A stretch of 64,000 nt of DNA from Chaetoderma sp. LZ-2023a (taxonomy: Eukaryota > Mollusca > Caudofoveata > Chaetodermatida > Chaetodermatidae), in contig CM067369.1 of the NCBI GenBank assembly GCA_034401795.1, positions 182,815,445-182,879,444 of the forward strand. Direction: 5' to 3'. Of the stretch, positions 32,106-43,238 are shown in pieces (position 1 is the stretch's first letter; each line of letters starts with the position of its first letter). Below the pieces are notes generated by a model. It did no database searches. It was not told the DNA's origin and saw nothing but the letters and a program-made list of their open reading frames with translations. The translations under genes were made by a program, and so were the position numbers.

Positions 32106-32342
32106 CTTCACATCTGTAGCATCTCCGTACTTGACCATATTGAACCCTCCATTAGGCAGGTGCACCTTCAATATTGATCTCTCCATCATTAATTGCTTGA
32201 CTGAAAAGTTGGTGCGAACTCGTGGCTCAAAAAATGGCCAGGGTTGAAGGGCGGGGTCAAATTCTGTCTCGGAGATGGTGTCACTACATGGATCACATGT
32301 TCGGTCAGGTATCAGCTTCCACACTTTTCCCCATTGTGTAAT
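32106..32342 (-). CDS. FAK-family exon 2 (start of FERM F1 lobe)
   Basis: This 237-nt, 79-codon exon is phase 0 at both ends. It has a pyrimidine-rich acceptor (ttttttccacag) and a donor AAG|gtaatt. The C-terminal third reads ERSILKVHLPNGGF then MVKYGDATDVK, which matches the first strands of the FAK FERM F1 lobe, where vertebrate FAK has LKV followed by HGDATDVR. The N-terminal 50 residues, containing CDPC and PWPFFEPRVRT, are not recognised. FAK is a cytoplasmic tyrosine kinase acting at integrin adhesions, and its FERM domain docks on and inhibits the kinase domain. The intron that follows is 29.5 kb. A hairpin MITE begins 12 nt after the donor. Confidence 0.85.
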
Positions 32343-32379
32343 CTGTGGAAAAAATAACAGGAAAATAAAATAATTATAA

Positions 32380-32695
32380 ACAAGAGCAATCAGGGATTGT
32401 AGACCATCTCCCTCCAGTTTTTGTCACATTGTAAAGCCTTTCCCCTTTTTTCCCAGATTTTCTGTGTTTTTAGGATCACACCCAAAGTTTTTTGTGTTAA
32501 GATTTGAGCAAAATCGGACCAGTAGTTTCCAAGATATCCATAGATCCAGAATTTGATCCAATCTGGATCCAGGTTCATTTATCCGAATCACCACCCAATT
32601 CTGGAAATCCTTTTGCACGGAATGTTCCTTGTGTTAAAATTTGAGCCAAATCAGGTAAGCAGTTTTTTAAATACAGGTGCAGGTGGATGGACACA

Positions 32696-32775
<80 letters not shown>

Positions 32776-32820
32776 CTCAATCGCAATTCCCTCTTCCACT
32801 TACAAGGTGAGGGTAATGAA
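32380..32820 (+). repeat. Dispersed repeat with internal microsatellite
   Basis: It runs from AAGAGCAATCAGGGATTGTA to AAGGTGAGGGTAATGA and is matched by 53540-53907 in GTTAAAATTTGAGCAAAATC-type blocks. It starts 37 bp from FAK exon 2, on the acceptor side. Confidence 0.7.
32693..32775. repeat. (ACGC)n and (AC)n microsatellite
   Basis: Same unit and same ACGC-then-AC order as at 28 kb, here clearly inside a dispersed repeat. Confidence 0.95.
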
Positions 32821-33004
32821 CATTTGACCCCTTACAGACCAGAAAACAGAAATTCTTTGTGATGTAGACTATTCAGATGAATGTCTGGAATCTGATTTGC
32901 TAGGCAGCTGAGGCAAATTATAGTTTCAAAATAGTGAACAACTTAATATTGCATATATGAACCCTGGTAGCTGTGCTAACCTCCAGACAATAGCATTTCA
33001 AAGA

Positions 33005-33228
33005 TTAACCCTTTAACCCTCCAATTTGTTCAAGAAAATTTCTCATAGAAAATGTCGATTTGGAGAACACAAATTTTGTAAATTTACAACTGAAATGACT
33101 GGCTCGGTTATCGAGCTAGTCATTCCTGTGGTAAACTTTCAGAAATAGTCTTCTCTTGGTCTGCAAATCGACATTTCTCAAGACCACTGCAGAAGCTGTT
33201 TTGGCTGATACGAGGGTCAAAGCGTTAA
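33005..33228 (-). repeat. Hairpin family A1
   Basis: TTAACCCTTTAACCCTCC start and CGAGGGTCAAAGCGTTAA end. Loop GGCTCGGTTATCGAGC. Confidence 0.85.
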
Positions 33229-33241
33229 AAAATTCAGTTCA

Positions 33242-33441
33242 TTAACCTTTTAACATTCAAACCGGCCATAACCAGCTTCTGCAGTTGTCTTGAAAAATAT
33301 CCTTTGCAGACCAAGATTATTTTTGAAAATTTCTCACTGGAAAGACTGGCTCAATAATAGTCTTCCCTTGATCTGCAAATGGACATTTTTTTATGAGAAA
33401 ATTTTAATTTTCCCGAACAAATTCGAGGGTTAAAGGGCTAA
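33242..33441 (+). repeat. Hairpin family A1, loop reduced
   Basis: The copy lies 14 bp after the inverted copy before it. The right arm follows GGCTCAATA directly. Confidence 0.75.
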
Positions 33442-33625
33442 AGCAGTTAAATATGTAGAAAGTAAGTTTCCATGAAGTTATAAATATATACACAGTGTTT
33501 CACCATCTCAGGGCACTAGCCATTAAACGCTCAAACATCAACAGCCCGTAAACATGCTAACCAATTAATGGTCAGCACTACTGAGAATGGTCTTAGGAAA
33601 TGCCCATAAATTGATGACAAGGAGA

Positions 33626-33985
33626 ACTAGATTGGAAGGTCACCCATGATTTACCTAGCAAATCCTCCATGTTCACCGCTTTGACCTTTTGACACACACA
33701 CAGACACATACCACCACAAGCCCAGCCCACAACACTCCCTATCCAGCCGCAAACCCTGATGGCGGAGCCAAATGTAAATGTCCTCATGCGCTCCGCAATC
33801 ATATGGGTAACTCACACACCAAATTTGTTTTAATTCCGTTCAACAGCTTTGAAGAAGTTGTGTTACAATCAACTTCTGCACGTTTAACACTAACCTTTTG
33901 ACAAATGTCCTCTTGCACTCTGCAATCAGATGGATAACTCGGATACCAAATTTCGTTGAATTCTATCTAACGGCTTCAAAGGTCA
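33626..33985 (+). repeat. Two-unit copy of the ~150-bp array family
   Basis: AACTAGATTGGAAGGTC starts it. GGCGGAGCCAAATGTAAATG and CCTCTTGCACTCTGCAATCA blocks are the same as in the 46-kb array. Confidence 0.65.
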
Positions 33986-34009
33986 AAAGTTAGTCATGAC
34001 TAAAGACAA

Positions 34010-34218
34010 CTGCAATTTTCTCAATCCATTTGCAGACCAAGAAGACTATTATTGAAAATTTACTAGTAAAATGACTGACTCGATTATTGAGCCAGATATT
34101 CCAAGCAACATTTCCAGCGGTAAATTTTCAAAAATCCTCTTCTGTTCGCCGGTAAATGTAAATTTCCCAAGCCCATTACAGACGCTGGCTTTGGCCAGCT
34201 TGGCTATTAAAGGGTTAA
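34010..34218 (-). repeat. Hairpin family A
   Basis: The left flank is short. The right flank ends GCTTGGCTATTAAAGGGTTAA. Confidence 0.7.
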
Positions 34219-34741
34219 TAGTGGTTATAAATAATTATACTCCAAAGCATCATGGATGACCGTTATTTAGCAAAACTGTCGGAAATCACAATAAACTAAA
34301 TTTGGGTGGATTCCTCATCAAATAGCAGACTGATGTAAACATGCATGCAGGTGAAATTTATATAGCGCAAACAGCATACGCAAAATTACATAACCCACAA
34401 TAATAGCTGCATTAGTGATAAGTTCAACTAACACTACATATGATGATCAGTTTACTTAACATCATCACTAGAGGGATTCAGATAAATATTTTGAAAACAA
34501 CGAAGGATGATGCTGTTGTTGTTAGGCATCAGTTTAAAGTTCAGTTAAATTGTGTTCAAGATAATCAGCATGTTGAGCACAAACACATTTTTATGAGCAT
34601 GAAGATCTACATAAAGATCAAGTAGACAGCTAATATATATAATTGTCAGTATTCTGAAGACAGTTACAGCAATATGACCTCAAAACAAAAAACATTTAAT
34701 GGTGAAATGAAGGGAATGGAATTTCAAGTGTTAATAAAGCA
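34219..34741. other. No gene recognised
   Basis: AT-rich intron 1 sequence. Confidence 0.45.
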
Positions 34742-34889
34742 TTAACCCTTGAACACTCAGTTTCTGCAGTGGTTTTGAGAAATGTTAATTTGTAGACCAT
34801 GAAAACTTTTTTTTATAAATTTACCACTGGAATGACTGGCTCGATTTAATTTAAATTTTCTCGAACAAATTTGATGGTTTAAATGGTTA
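34742..34889 (+). repeat. Hairpin family A1, right arm lost
   Basis: TTAACCCTTGAACACTCAG through GACTGGCTCGATT, then the right flank at once. Confidence 0.7.
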
Positions 34890-35298
34890 TGGTCCCTGGC
34901 TAAGACTCGCTTGACCTCATTCACTGTTAAACAGAATGCATGAAACACAGAGGGCAGAGAGGAGGGTGGGGGAATGTGGGGTGGGGATGGGTGGTAGAAA
35001 TAATAAAGTACAAAGGAACAAAATTCAGCTATTACATCAAATGTTCCCAGATGAGTTATTGGAGTTAACTGCCTGCTTCTGAGGCTACATTCCTTCACCT
35101 CCTTACTGACATTATATTGAAACCTACTTTTGTTACTAGAAAGTCTTGACAGCCACTTCACAAATTTTATTTCATACTTTAAACTTAGCATTCTTCCAAA
35201 TAGTTGCTTCAAGGTGAAGTTCTAGCCTCTCTCTTAATCTCTTGCTTTATTCATCCAGGTATTTCCATCAATCCACCACTCTGGGCCAGTTCTATTAT
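34890..35298. other. No gene assigned
   Basis: A minus-strand frame stays open across this region, but its start lies in ordinary intron and its end runs through a hairpin copy. G-rich run at 34960-34994. Confidence 0.45.
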
Positions 35299-35527
35299 TA
35301 TATCCCTTTAACGCTCAAGCTGGGCAAAATGGCTTCTGTAGCGATCTTGAGGGATGTCCATTTGCAGAACTGGAAGCCTTTGAAAATTTACCATTACAAT
35401 GTCTGACTTGATAACAGATCCAGTCATTCATGGGGCAAATCTTCAAAAACAGTCTTCTCTTATTCCGCAAAAATAGATATTATCTATGAGAAAATTTTCT
35501 TGAAAAAATTGAATGTTAAAATGGTTA
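35299..35527 (+). repeat. Hairpin family A1
   Basis: Left flank CCCTTTAACGCTCAAGCTGG and end TGTTAAAATGGTTAA. Confidence 0.75.
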
Positions 35528-35887
35528 AATATTATGATTTATTTAAACATTCCTTTATTATTATTCCACCTCTCAATCTATCGCTCTCAGCTTCCATGCT
35601 CTAACTCTTCATCAGTTACTTAATCTCCCTCCCAACCCACCCCATAACATCATTATCAAGATAGCAGGGGCGGAAAACCAAAGCTTATTCATTTAATTAC
35701 ACGAGACAGCTGCTGAGTGAATGCATACATGTGCATTACATGTGTGTATGTTTGCGTGTAGTTGTGTGCAAGCATGCGTGTGTGTCTCTGCTCATGAGAA
35801 ATCATAATGTTTATAAACATGAATATACTTACATGATCCATCACGTAATTATCCATAATCATCTTCACATTACAGACATACTACTCA
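35528..35887. other. No gene recognised
   Basis: Ordinary intron with a GT-rich piece near 35735-35790. Confidence 0.45.
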
Positions 35888-36135
35888 CAGTACAGTCTAG
35901 AAATAACTTCACATGTTTTCAAAACAAAATAAAATGTACTGTTGAATATTTTGGACTTAATTTGATTGGAAGACATTGCTGCATGACGCAGCAGTGGGAC
36001 ACAGCAATGGCTTCCAATCAAACTGAGGCCAAAATATTCAACAGAACATTTCTTACAGCGTGTTCAAAATTTTACTAACTAACAGGTTTCTGTGTTTGTT
36101 TTGGAAACATTTAAACTTATTTATGAGCTGTACTG
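35888..36135. repeat. Family B2 MITE
   Basis: CAGTACAGTCTAGAAATAAC to TTATGAGCTGTACTG with TA after the right end. The loop holds an extra GCAGTGGGACACAGCAATGG. Confidence 0.85.
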
Positions 36136-36140
36136 TAACA

Positions 36141-36377
36141 ATTTAATGGTCAGGATTGGTAAAAAGAAATTGTATTTTCTCATAGATTTTTTTTTTTAAT
36201 TTACCACTGGAATGACTCGGTCAATTATTGAGCTAGTCCACAAATTTTCAAAAATAACTTAGTCCTCTTTTGCTAAAGGCCACAAATTTTCAAAAATAAC
36301 TTAGTCCTCTTTTGCTAAAGGAATGCGCATTCCTCAAGACCACTGTGAAGGTTGAATCTGGACAGTTTGGCCTTTAA
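36141..36377 (-). repeat. Hairpin family A2 with a 42-bp tandem duplication
   Basis: 36238-36279 and 36280-36321 are identical and cover the right arm from CCACAAATTTTC to GCTAAAGG. The copy shares its terminal TTAA with the next. Confidence 0.75.
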
Positions 36378-36611
36378 CCGTTTACACCTAAGCTGGCTAA
36401 AAACAGCTTCTGCAGCAGTCTTCATAATTGTCCATTTGCATACTAAGAGACTATTTTGTAAAATTTACCACTTGAATCACTGGCTCAATAACGGAGCCAG
36501 TTATTCCAGCGCTCATTTTTCAAAAATAGTCTTCTCTTAGTCTGCAAATGGTCCCATTTTCTATGAGAACTTTGAAATTTTCTTTAACAAATTTGAGAGT
36601 TCACGGTTTAA
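36374..36611 (+). repeat. Hairpin family A1
   Basis: TTAACCGTTTACACCTAAGC start; loop GGCTCAATAACGGAGCC. Confidence 0.8.
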
Positions 36612-37002
36612 CAAAACGCAATGCGTGCTTAATACAGTACCTACTCTTAGCTACCACTGGGGGGAATTTGAACAAATTATTATTCTACTCTTCACAAACA
36701 TAACTGTGATGCTATCTAGCATTGTAGCAGGACTGACAGAAAGAAACAGTCTAGAGTGATTCAGTCTGACTCAAACACCTCTGCCACAAGTAAGCGTACA
36801 CCCAGTTAATCATGTGACTTCTGCCTTGGAAGCTCATATATCCACATATCTACATCAGCTGCTGCTCACATTTGTAATCATATGTGTGGAAATACCAGGA
36901 AAAAAATAACATGGAAAATTGATGGCAAACAGTTAGAGTAATACAAATATACAGGAAGTCATGCTGGACTTGGGAAGTCATGCTATGTCATCCCGTCCGT
37001 CC
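36612..37002. other. No gene recognised
   Basis: Intron 1 sequence without repeats I can place. Confidence 0.45.
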
Positions 37003-37256
37003 TTAACCATTCGACACTTACACATGTATATCAACAAAAAATGGCTTCTGCAGTGGTCTTGAGAAATGTCAATTTGCAGACCAAACGAAGACCATTTTTG
37101 AAAATGTACCACTGGAATGACTGGCTCGCTTATCGAGCCAGTCATTCCAGTGGTAAATTTCCAAAAATAGTCTTCTCTTGGTCAGTAAATGGACATTTTC
37201 TATGAGAAAATTAAAATTTTCTTGAACAAATTCGAAGGTTATTTTCGAAGAGTTAA
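37003..37256 (+). repeat. Hairpin family A1, near-perfect core
   Basis: Loop CTGGCTCGCTTATCGAGCCAG with arms paired to the CAGACC/GGTC ends. Left flank carries a short insert TACACATGTATATC. Confidence 0.85.
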
Positions 37257-37336
37257 GGTGTTTGATTTTCTTGAATTAATTGACAAAATATGTGTTGATA
37301 TGAATCACTCAATAGAGATGACACAGTTTGTCAATG

Positions 37337-37556
37337 TACAAGTCAAGCTCAGAAGTTATGTAACATATTTCCAAAACAAAATCAATTGTGCCGTTAAATA
37401 TTTCGAACTTAATTTGATTGGCAGCAATGGCTTCCAAATCAAATTAAGTTCAAAACATTCAACAGAGCACATCTTACATGTCGTGTTCAAAACTGTATTA
37501 ACTAACTAACGTGTTTCTGTTTTTTAAAATATTTTAACATATTTATGGGCTTTTAT
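37337..37556. repeat. Family B2 MITE with loop deletion
   Basis: GTACAAGTCAAGCTCAGAAG at left. AATTTGATTGGCAGCAATGG shows the left part of the loop missing. Confidence 0.75.
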
Positions 37557-38031
37557 CGAAATTTGTAATTATTTAATAAAATGACTGTGTATTTATAACA
37601 AAGAGTAGGCCTATGACACACAGCTTGGTGCTGTTATGCAGAAAAATATTACTGACCTTTGCCCTTCTGGCTCTTTTTTGTTCTTGCCTGATTTGATTTC
37701 TTTGGGTGTGATAAAGACCAAAGATGAGAATTCCTATTTTATAGTCGTCTTTAAAATTTTGAGGAAAAACGGATAAATAATTCTGGAAAAAGAATCTGCA
37801 GACAAATATAGAGCCAAATGAAACATCCTCACATATGCACCCACCCGCCTACCCACCTCTGGGTAGAGGATTAAATGAGGTAAACATACTCACTCTGAAA
37901 GAAATATCACAATATAAGTATTACAGATGGCTGAACATAAGGATTTAAGCAAAGAAACCAAATCTAGCTTTATAATCTGTGCCATCATCTCTTCCACCTG
38001 TCTAGTTACAACTTAAAGTGTACCGTTCCCC

Positions 38032-38265
38032 GAATCCTTTAATGGTCAAAATTGCCCATGAAAACCTTAATTTTTGCCTACTTACTGGCCTTTTATAGGC
38101 TAAGACTATTTTCGAAAACATACCACTGAAATAATTGGCTTAGTTATTTGAGCTAGTTATTCCAGTGGTAACTTTTCAAAAAAGCCTTATCTTGGCATGC
38201 AAATGGACATTTCTCAAGAAGAATTGTGAAGAGATTTTCGTCTCGCTTGGTCATTGATGGGTTAA
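38032..38265 (-). repeat. Hairpin family A2
   Basis: Flanks AATCCTTTAATGGTC and GGTCATTGATGGGTTAA pair as the A2 terminal repeat. Confidence 0.75.
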
Positions 38266-38298
38266 AATACAGATATTAGTGGTGTTATGTAATGTGTA

Positions 38299-38515
38299 GT
38301 AACTGTTCAATGGCCAGGATTTGCCATGAAAATTAAGATTTGTGCTTTGTGAATGCCCATTTGTAGCCAAGAGATTTTTTTTTTTAATTTACCACTTGAA
38401 TGACTGGCTCGATAACCGAGCCAGTCATTCCAGTAGTGAAAATTTCAAAAATAGTCTTCCCTTGGTCTGCAGATAGACATTTTCTTAGACAAAATTTCAA
38501 AAGGTAAAGGGTTAA
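38299..38515 (-). repeat. Hairpin family A, mixed flanks
   Basis: The left flank is A2 type (ATGGCCAGGATTTGCC); the right flank is A1 type (AGACATTTTCTTAGAC). The core is intact around GGCTCGATAACCGAGCC. Confidence 0.75.
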
Positions 38516-39660
38516 CAGATAACATTGCTAATAGTCATTTACCTGTGACAAGAGACCACATTAAAGGGGAACACAAACAGGAAAAGGGTCAAAGCATGTC
38601 AAATTATACTTTTGCATACTTTAACTAAGATAAAACATATTATTTTCATATATTTGAATTCCTTAACAGTAAATTTAGCCATGAAAGTAATATTCATCGT
38701 GAAAGATTGGTGTGGTATGACATCATTGTGTGAATTATAGTACTTTGTTGTTGATTATTGATATTCAACTCATTCAGCCACCACCATATTAAGGAGATGT
38801 AAAAGAAACACTAATGTTTGTTAAACTAGAACTTGAATGGGAACTGATTTCCCGCTTTGTAACTGTATATAAACCGCAAACTTCTTCTAATCTGTATCCA
38901 CATGGTTGCCAATTCAGGTGATGACATCATACCAAAATTTTAACAATGATAGAGTTTTTGAAAATCTTTCAATTTCTTTTTAATTTTTAAAATATGATAA
39001 AATCTAATTTTTATGATTTTTATTGAAATCTATTTCTCCTTTGTGATCCGCTTTAAAAATGACCACAAGAGAGACAATGTCTCTCTGAATTCCAAGTCTG
39101 GGTCCCGGGCCTGGCATAAGTCAAATATGGGTAATTCTTTAAGATAGAATACCGTTTGACAAGTTGCCTAAGGAACTACATTTTGGTCACAGCATAGATG
39201 CTTTCTCAACCAATTTTGATTGTCGTTTCAATATACTATATCTTTAAGTTGTTCAAATTTAAGGGCTTACACATGTAAAATTTAAGTTATTATAAGTTTT
39301 AGAGTAGTGTTCAAGACTAAAATCTCTCAACATATTACACTAAGAATCTAACATAGAATAGCCTGATTAATGGACAGATAAAAGATTGGTATAGGAATTA
39401 ATTTGAAAGCAGATAAATGGAGAGATGGATGTTAAGAGACCCATGTGTATCCACGTGCACTCATGAGAGCACAACACATACATAAATACAAACAACCTCA
39501 TACACGCAGACATACATACACACGTACGAAAGCAAGCATGTGCACATGCACATACGCACACATGCATGCCCACACACACACGACTAACCTATATCACCAA
39601 TCATTAATAGCAAATAGGTAAAATAAAAAAAAATTGTAATTAACTAGTTCCAAAAATTAC
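38516..39660. other. No gene recognised between repeats and FAK exon 1
   Basis: AT-rich intron 1 sequence. A CA-rich stretch lies at 39480-39585. Confidence 0.5.
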
Positions 39661-39876
39661 CTCAGATAATCTTTGTGTAAATGTTTTTGCATTGCACTTT
39701 GGCAACTTGAGACCGGAAAAACGGCAACAGCAGTGTCGACAAAATATCCTCTGATACCAAGTTTGAGTTTCCTTCAGATTAACTACTGTGCTGACGTTCC
39801 CATTTTTTGCTGGAAGACCAGTCAATAACGGCCAATCACTGATAAAATTTCCATCCAATGACTTAACGGTTATCAT
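39661..39876 (-). CDS. Probable first coding exon of a FAK-family gene
   Basis: The exon has an ATG at 39876-39874, with an in-frame TAA eight codons upstream, and 72 open codons ending in GAG before a GT donor (gtaatttttg). The donor is phase 0, matching the phase-0 acceptor of exon 2 at 32342, so the two can be joined without a frame break. The peptide has a compact cysteine cluster (FCRHCCCRF, residues 45-53), which is chemically suited to palmitoylation or metal binding; that role is inference. I do not recognise this N-terminus from vertebrate FAK. Assignment rests on position, strand, phase and start context, so it could instead be an alternative first exon or a different transcript. 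Confidence 0.5.
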
Positions 39877-40014
39877 TGTCACACGATGTAATGAATATTA
39901 CTAGCATTAGAATAATCCATTGCGGCGTAGAAGTTCATATCTGATCACTTAATGCATACAGTCAAGATATAGTAAAGAAATCACCTGCTTTAAGAGGCCA
40001 ATGATTGTGGGTCG
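39877..40014 (-). promoter_or_regulatory. Possible 5' UTR or promoter of the FAK first coding exon
   Basis: On the minus strand this 138-bp unique stretch contains CATTGGCC (CCAAT-like) and ACTATATCTTG before the ATG. It lies between exon 1 and a B4 hairpin. No decisive start-site element is seen. Confidence 0.3.
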
Positions 40015-40214
40015 TTAGCCCTTTACCTGCTTGCCTGCTGAATTTCCATAGGCTACATTTTTGATAGGGTTTAACTCTGTAATATGATGAATATTTTGAA
40101 AATAATTTGACTGAAAGTTGTTTTCAGCCAAATTATTTTCAAAATATTCAGCAGGTCCAGAGTTATTGCACATTGAAATTATTGTCCAGTGGCTTGCAGC
40201 AGTCAGACAGTTAA
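40015..40214 (+). repeat. Hairpin family B4
   Basis: TTAGCCCTTTACCTGC start and GCAGTCAGACAGTTAA end. The core folds AATATTTTGAAAATAATTTG with its inverted copy. It is followed at the same TTAA by an A copy, as at 6.46 kb. Confidence 0.8.
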
Positions 40215-40382
40215 CGTCGGTATTGGTCAAGAAAATTGCAATCTTCACCCAGAAAATGACTATTTGCAGACTAAGAGACTTCAGAAATTTACAACTGGAA
40301 TGACTGTAAAATAGTCCTCTTGTTGTCTGCAAATGGATATTCCTCAATACCACTGCAAAAGACGGATTTGGTCAGCTTGACA
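40211..40382 (-). repeat. Hairpin family A joined to B4
   Basis: The flank GGTATTGGTCAAGAAAATTG resembles that of the A copy at 6456. The core is shortened. Confidence 0.7.
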
Positions 40383-40383
40383 A

Positions 40384-40510
40384 ACAAGTTGTCCATTTGG
40401 AGACCAAGAAAAGTGAATGCCTCGTTCATTAACTAGGATTTCTTTAATATTACCACTATTTTCTAATTGGCCTGCAAACGAAGATTTTGAATGACGAAAT
40501 TGAAATATTA
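40384..40510. repeat. Degenerate hairpin family A
   Basis: GTCCATTTGGAGACCAAGAA and TTGGCCTGCAAACGAAG remain. Confidence 0.5.
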
Positions 40511-40756
40511 ATCTAGTTAACACTTACAAAGATTCTTTAAAAAATAATTCAACTAAACTAATTCTCTGGAATAAAAATATTTCATAAAAAGGATAGAAAT
40601 ATGAATGCTGTGCCTAACAAATCTAACACTTGTTAATCTGGTCTAACTTCAATAACTATTGCAATGGCCTTGTTCCATCACTGGTAGCATACTGTTCTTT
40701 CTCATGTTAAATGGCATTGCCTCTGACACTGAGGCGAGCAAACAAACACATTATTT

Positions 40757-40968
40757 TTAACCCTTCAATCATTATGATCTTGCAGATGACATTTTCCTGG
40801 TATTCTTAAAACCTTACATTTTATCTAGATATTTTTATTTGACTGAAAATCATTGCTACTGAATTCAGTCAAAATATTTGAAGCTTTCAGTAGGTTGTAT
40901 TATGTCTCATGCCAAATCAATTTCCAGTAAATTTAAGGTGAAATCTGCTAACTGTTGAGCCCTTAAAG
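40757..40968. repeat. TTAA-type hairpin, unplaced family
   Basis: TTAACCCTTCAATCATTATG at left and TGAGCCCTTAAAGG at right enclose arms TATTTGACTGAA / TTCAGTCAAAATA. Confidence 0.55.
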
Positions 40969-41442
40969 GTCAGAAATTGTTACACATTCTTACAGAAAAA
41001 TCGGGGCTAATTCTTTCAATTATAACCAGATGTGGCCAGCTTGAATTTCTATGCGTATTATTATGTACTAGTTCTCAAACGCAGTTGTTGCTGTCCTCAC
41101 AGAAGAGAGAATTGAATGAATGACAAGAAGCGGGAGGAGAAACGGTTTCAGAGAACTAAACAACACCTCACCCTATTATAAACCACCACAAACCCCTATT
41201 AGAATGAAATTAATTGGGTGATTCATTTTGAATTTCTAACATAAATGTGTCATCCAGGATCCATGAACATAATATTTGTTAAATTTTAAAAAAGTATTTG
41301 ATTGCACGTTGTGGTGGCACATGTAGTTAATTGATTTTGTTACAATAATAGATTGTGACTGAATATTATTTGACACAGTTATTGCAATATTTGATATGGT
41401 CGAGTCCAATAGATCACAAGTTAAAATGAATTTAAGCTACTC
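40969..41442. other. No gene recognised
   Basis: AT-rich sequence. Confidence 0.45.
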
Positions 41443-41682
41443 CAGTACAGCTTATAAATAAGTTACCGGTAACATATTTCCAAAACAAAAGCAAAAACAT
41501 GTTATTTAGTACAATTTTGTACATGATGTAAGAAATTTTCTGTTGTATATTTTGGACCTAATTTGATTGGAAGCCATTGCTGCCTAAGGCAGCAATGGCA
41601 ATCCAATCAAATTATGTTCAAAACATTCAATAGTGCGCTTTATTTTGTTTTGTAAATACTAAGTTATTTTTTAGCTGTACTG
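41443..41682. repeat. Family B2 MITE
   Basis: The copy is 240 bp, CAGTACAGCTTATAAATAAG to TTAGCTGTACTG, TA after the right end; compact loop GCTGCCTAAGGCAGC. Confidence 0.85.
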
Positions 41683-42409
41683 TAATAAGTTAGATACTAA
41701 GTTAACTTAAATGTCTGATAATATGAAGCAACTATAACACAGCTATAAGAATATATCTTCCATCACTAAAAAAAATAAATTTGTAAAATTACATTAAGAA
41801 ATTAAATTTAAATCTGATTGAATGAAGACAATTTTAGACAGTAAATTTACTTGTCTTATACTATTAGTCAATGTCTATTACAACACACAATCCTCACTCT
41901 AAGTTCTTGTAAATTGATTTCGTATAACCACTAACCAATCTAAACAGCAAAAAATCTTTAAAACTATCATATTGCAAACAAAGCAGGAAGCAGTTTATTT
42001 CCGTGTTACTTCACTGACAATCATTGTGGCACTGAGCAGATCTATATCGATACATGTGGCGACCATATACGCGGGAACTAGCGAGCAATACCTGTGAGCA
42101 AACAAAGACACGCAGGGTGACTAAACACAACCAGTAAGGGTCCATTGTCCTTGTATATACTCGTTACCGGTGTCCATCTTGGACGTCTTTGTTTGCTACC
42201 TGTCGATGTTTTCACCATTACTGCGTTACAGGGCGTTGTTGATTTGCACTGTCTAATAAGACACGGGACAAGGTTTTTAATCATTATAATTCTCGCTATA
42301 TGATATCCATTCATGCTGTCTGATTGTCTTTGATAGCAAGTGATTGATTTGTCAATATTCCCACCAACAGTTTCTGGACGATTAATGTTATTGATATTAT
42401 CAATAACCA
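41683..42409. other. Unique region with a spaced inverted repeat and CpG cluster
   Basis: GCAAACAAAGAC at about 42100 is repeated inverted as GTCTTTGTTTGC at about 42185. Between and beside them CpGs are commoner than in the surroundings. A 118-codon minus frame (42434-42078) is not recognised. Confidence 0.4.
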
Positions 42410-42597
42410 TGTAATGCGGAATATCCATTTGCATGCTAAGAGGAAACTATTTTTGAAATTTTAACACTTGAATGTCTGGCTTAATAACCGAGCCAGTTGA
42501 AAATTTTTCAAAAATCATTTCCTCTTAGAGAACAAATAGACATTGGCTAGGCAAACAATTCAAATTTTCTTGATAAATTCTGACAATTACAGCGTTA
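42410..42597 (+). repeat. Hairpin family A1, eroded flanks
   Basis: Left arm CATGCTAAGAGGAAAC and loop GGCTTAATAACCGAGCC. Confidence 0.65.
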
Positions 42598-42727
42598 AAA
42601 TATTGTCAAGCCAAGTCCATCTCAGTATGATCCACAGTTATAGTATTGTCCTATTCATCAAGAAAACGTCACACTGAAACAACATTTAACCATATCCATG
42701 CTGCAGACATGTATATATACACATGTT

Positions 42728-42982
42728 TTAACCATTTAAACCTTGAATTTGTTCAACAAAATTTCAATTTTCAGAAAATTTCAATTTTCTCATAGAAAAT
42801 GTCCATTTGCAGACCAAGAAGACTTTTTTTTTTAATTTACCACTCGAATGACTGGCTCGGTTATCGAACCAGTCATTCCAGTGGTAAATTTTCAAAAATA
42901 GTTTTCTCTTGTTCTACAAATGGACATTTCTCAAGACCACTTCACAAGCCATTTTCGGCTACTATGTATGTTAAAGGATTAA
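42728..42982 (-). repeat. Hairpin family A1
   Basis: The left flank contains a repeated TTTCAATTTTC block. The core is intact around GGCTCGGTTATCGAACC. Confidence 0.8.
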
Positions 42983-43091
42983 GAGAATTCTAAGATTTGT
43001 ATTTTAAAGGGTTAAGAATATTCAGAGGTCTATGAAAAATGATGTGAAAAATGATGAGACAAAATTTTTTTTATAAAATTGGTCTTGCCAT

Positions 43092-43238
43092 AGTCCTTTA
43101 ATGATAAGGCTCGACCAGTAAAAGATTGAAATTATTGCTCAGAGAAGCCATTTACAGGACATATTTTTTAGAAAATTTAATACTGGAATGAATTAAGCCT
43201 GGCTATCGAGCCATTCAGCCATTCAAATCATATATAAT
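43092..43238 (-). repeat. Degenerate hairpin family A2
   Basis: TTTAATGATAAGGCTCGACC and GCTATCGAGCCATTCAGCC are the recognisable parts. Confidence 0.5.

Noticed and set aside
34757-35212. A 151-codon minus-strand frame as an extra FAK exon
   Set aside because: No FAK-like sequence or supporting splice sites, and part of it is a family A hairpin.
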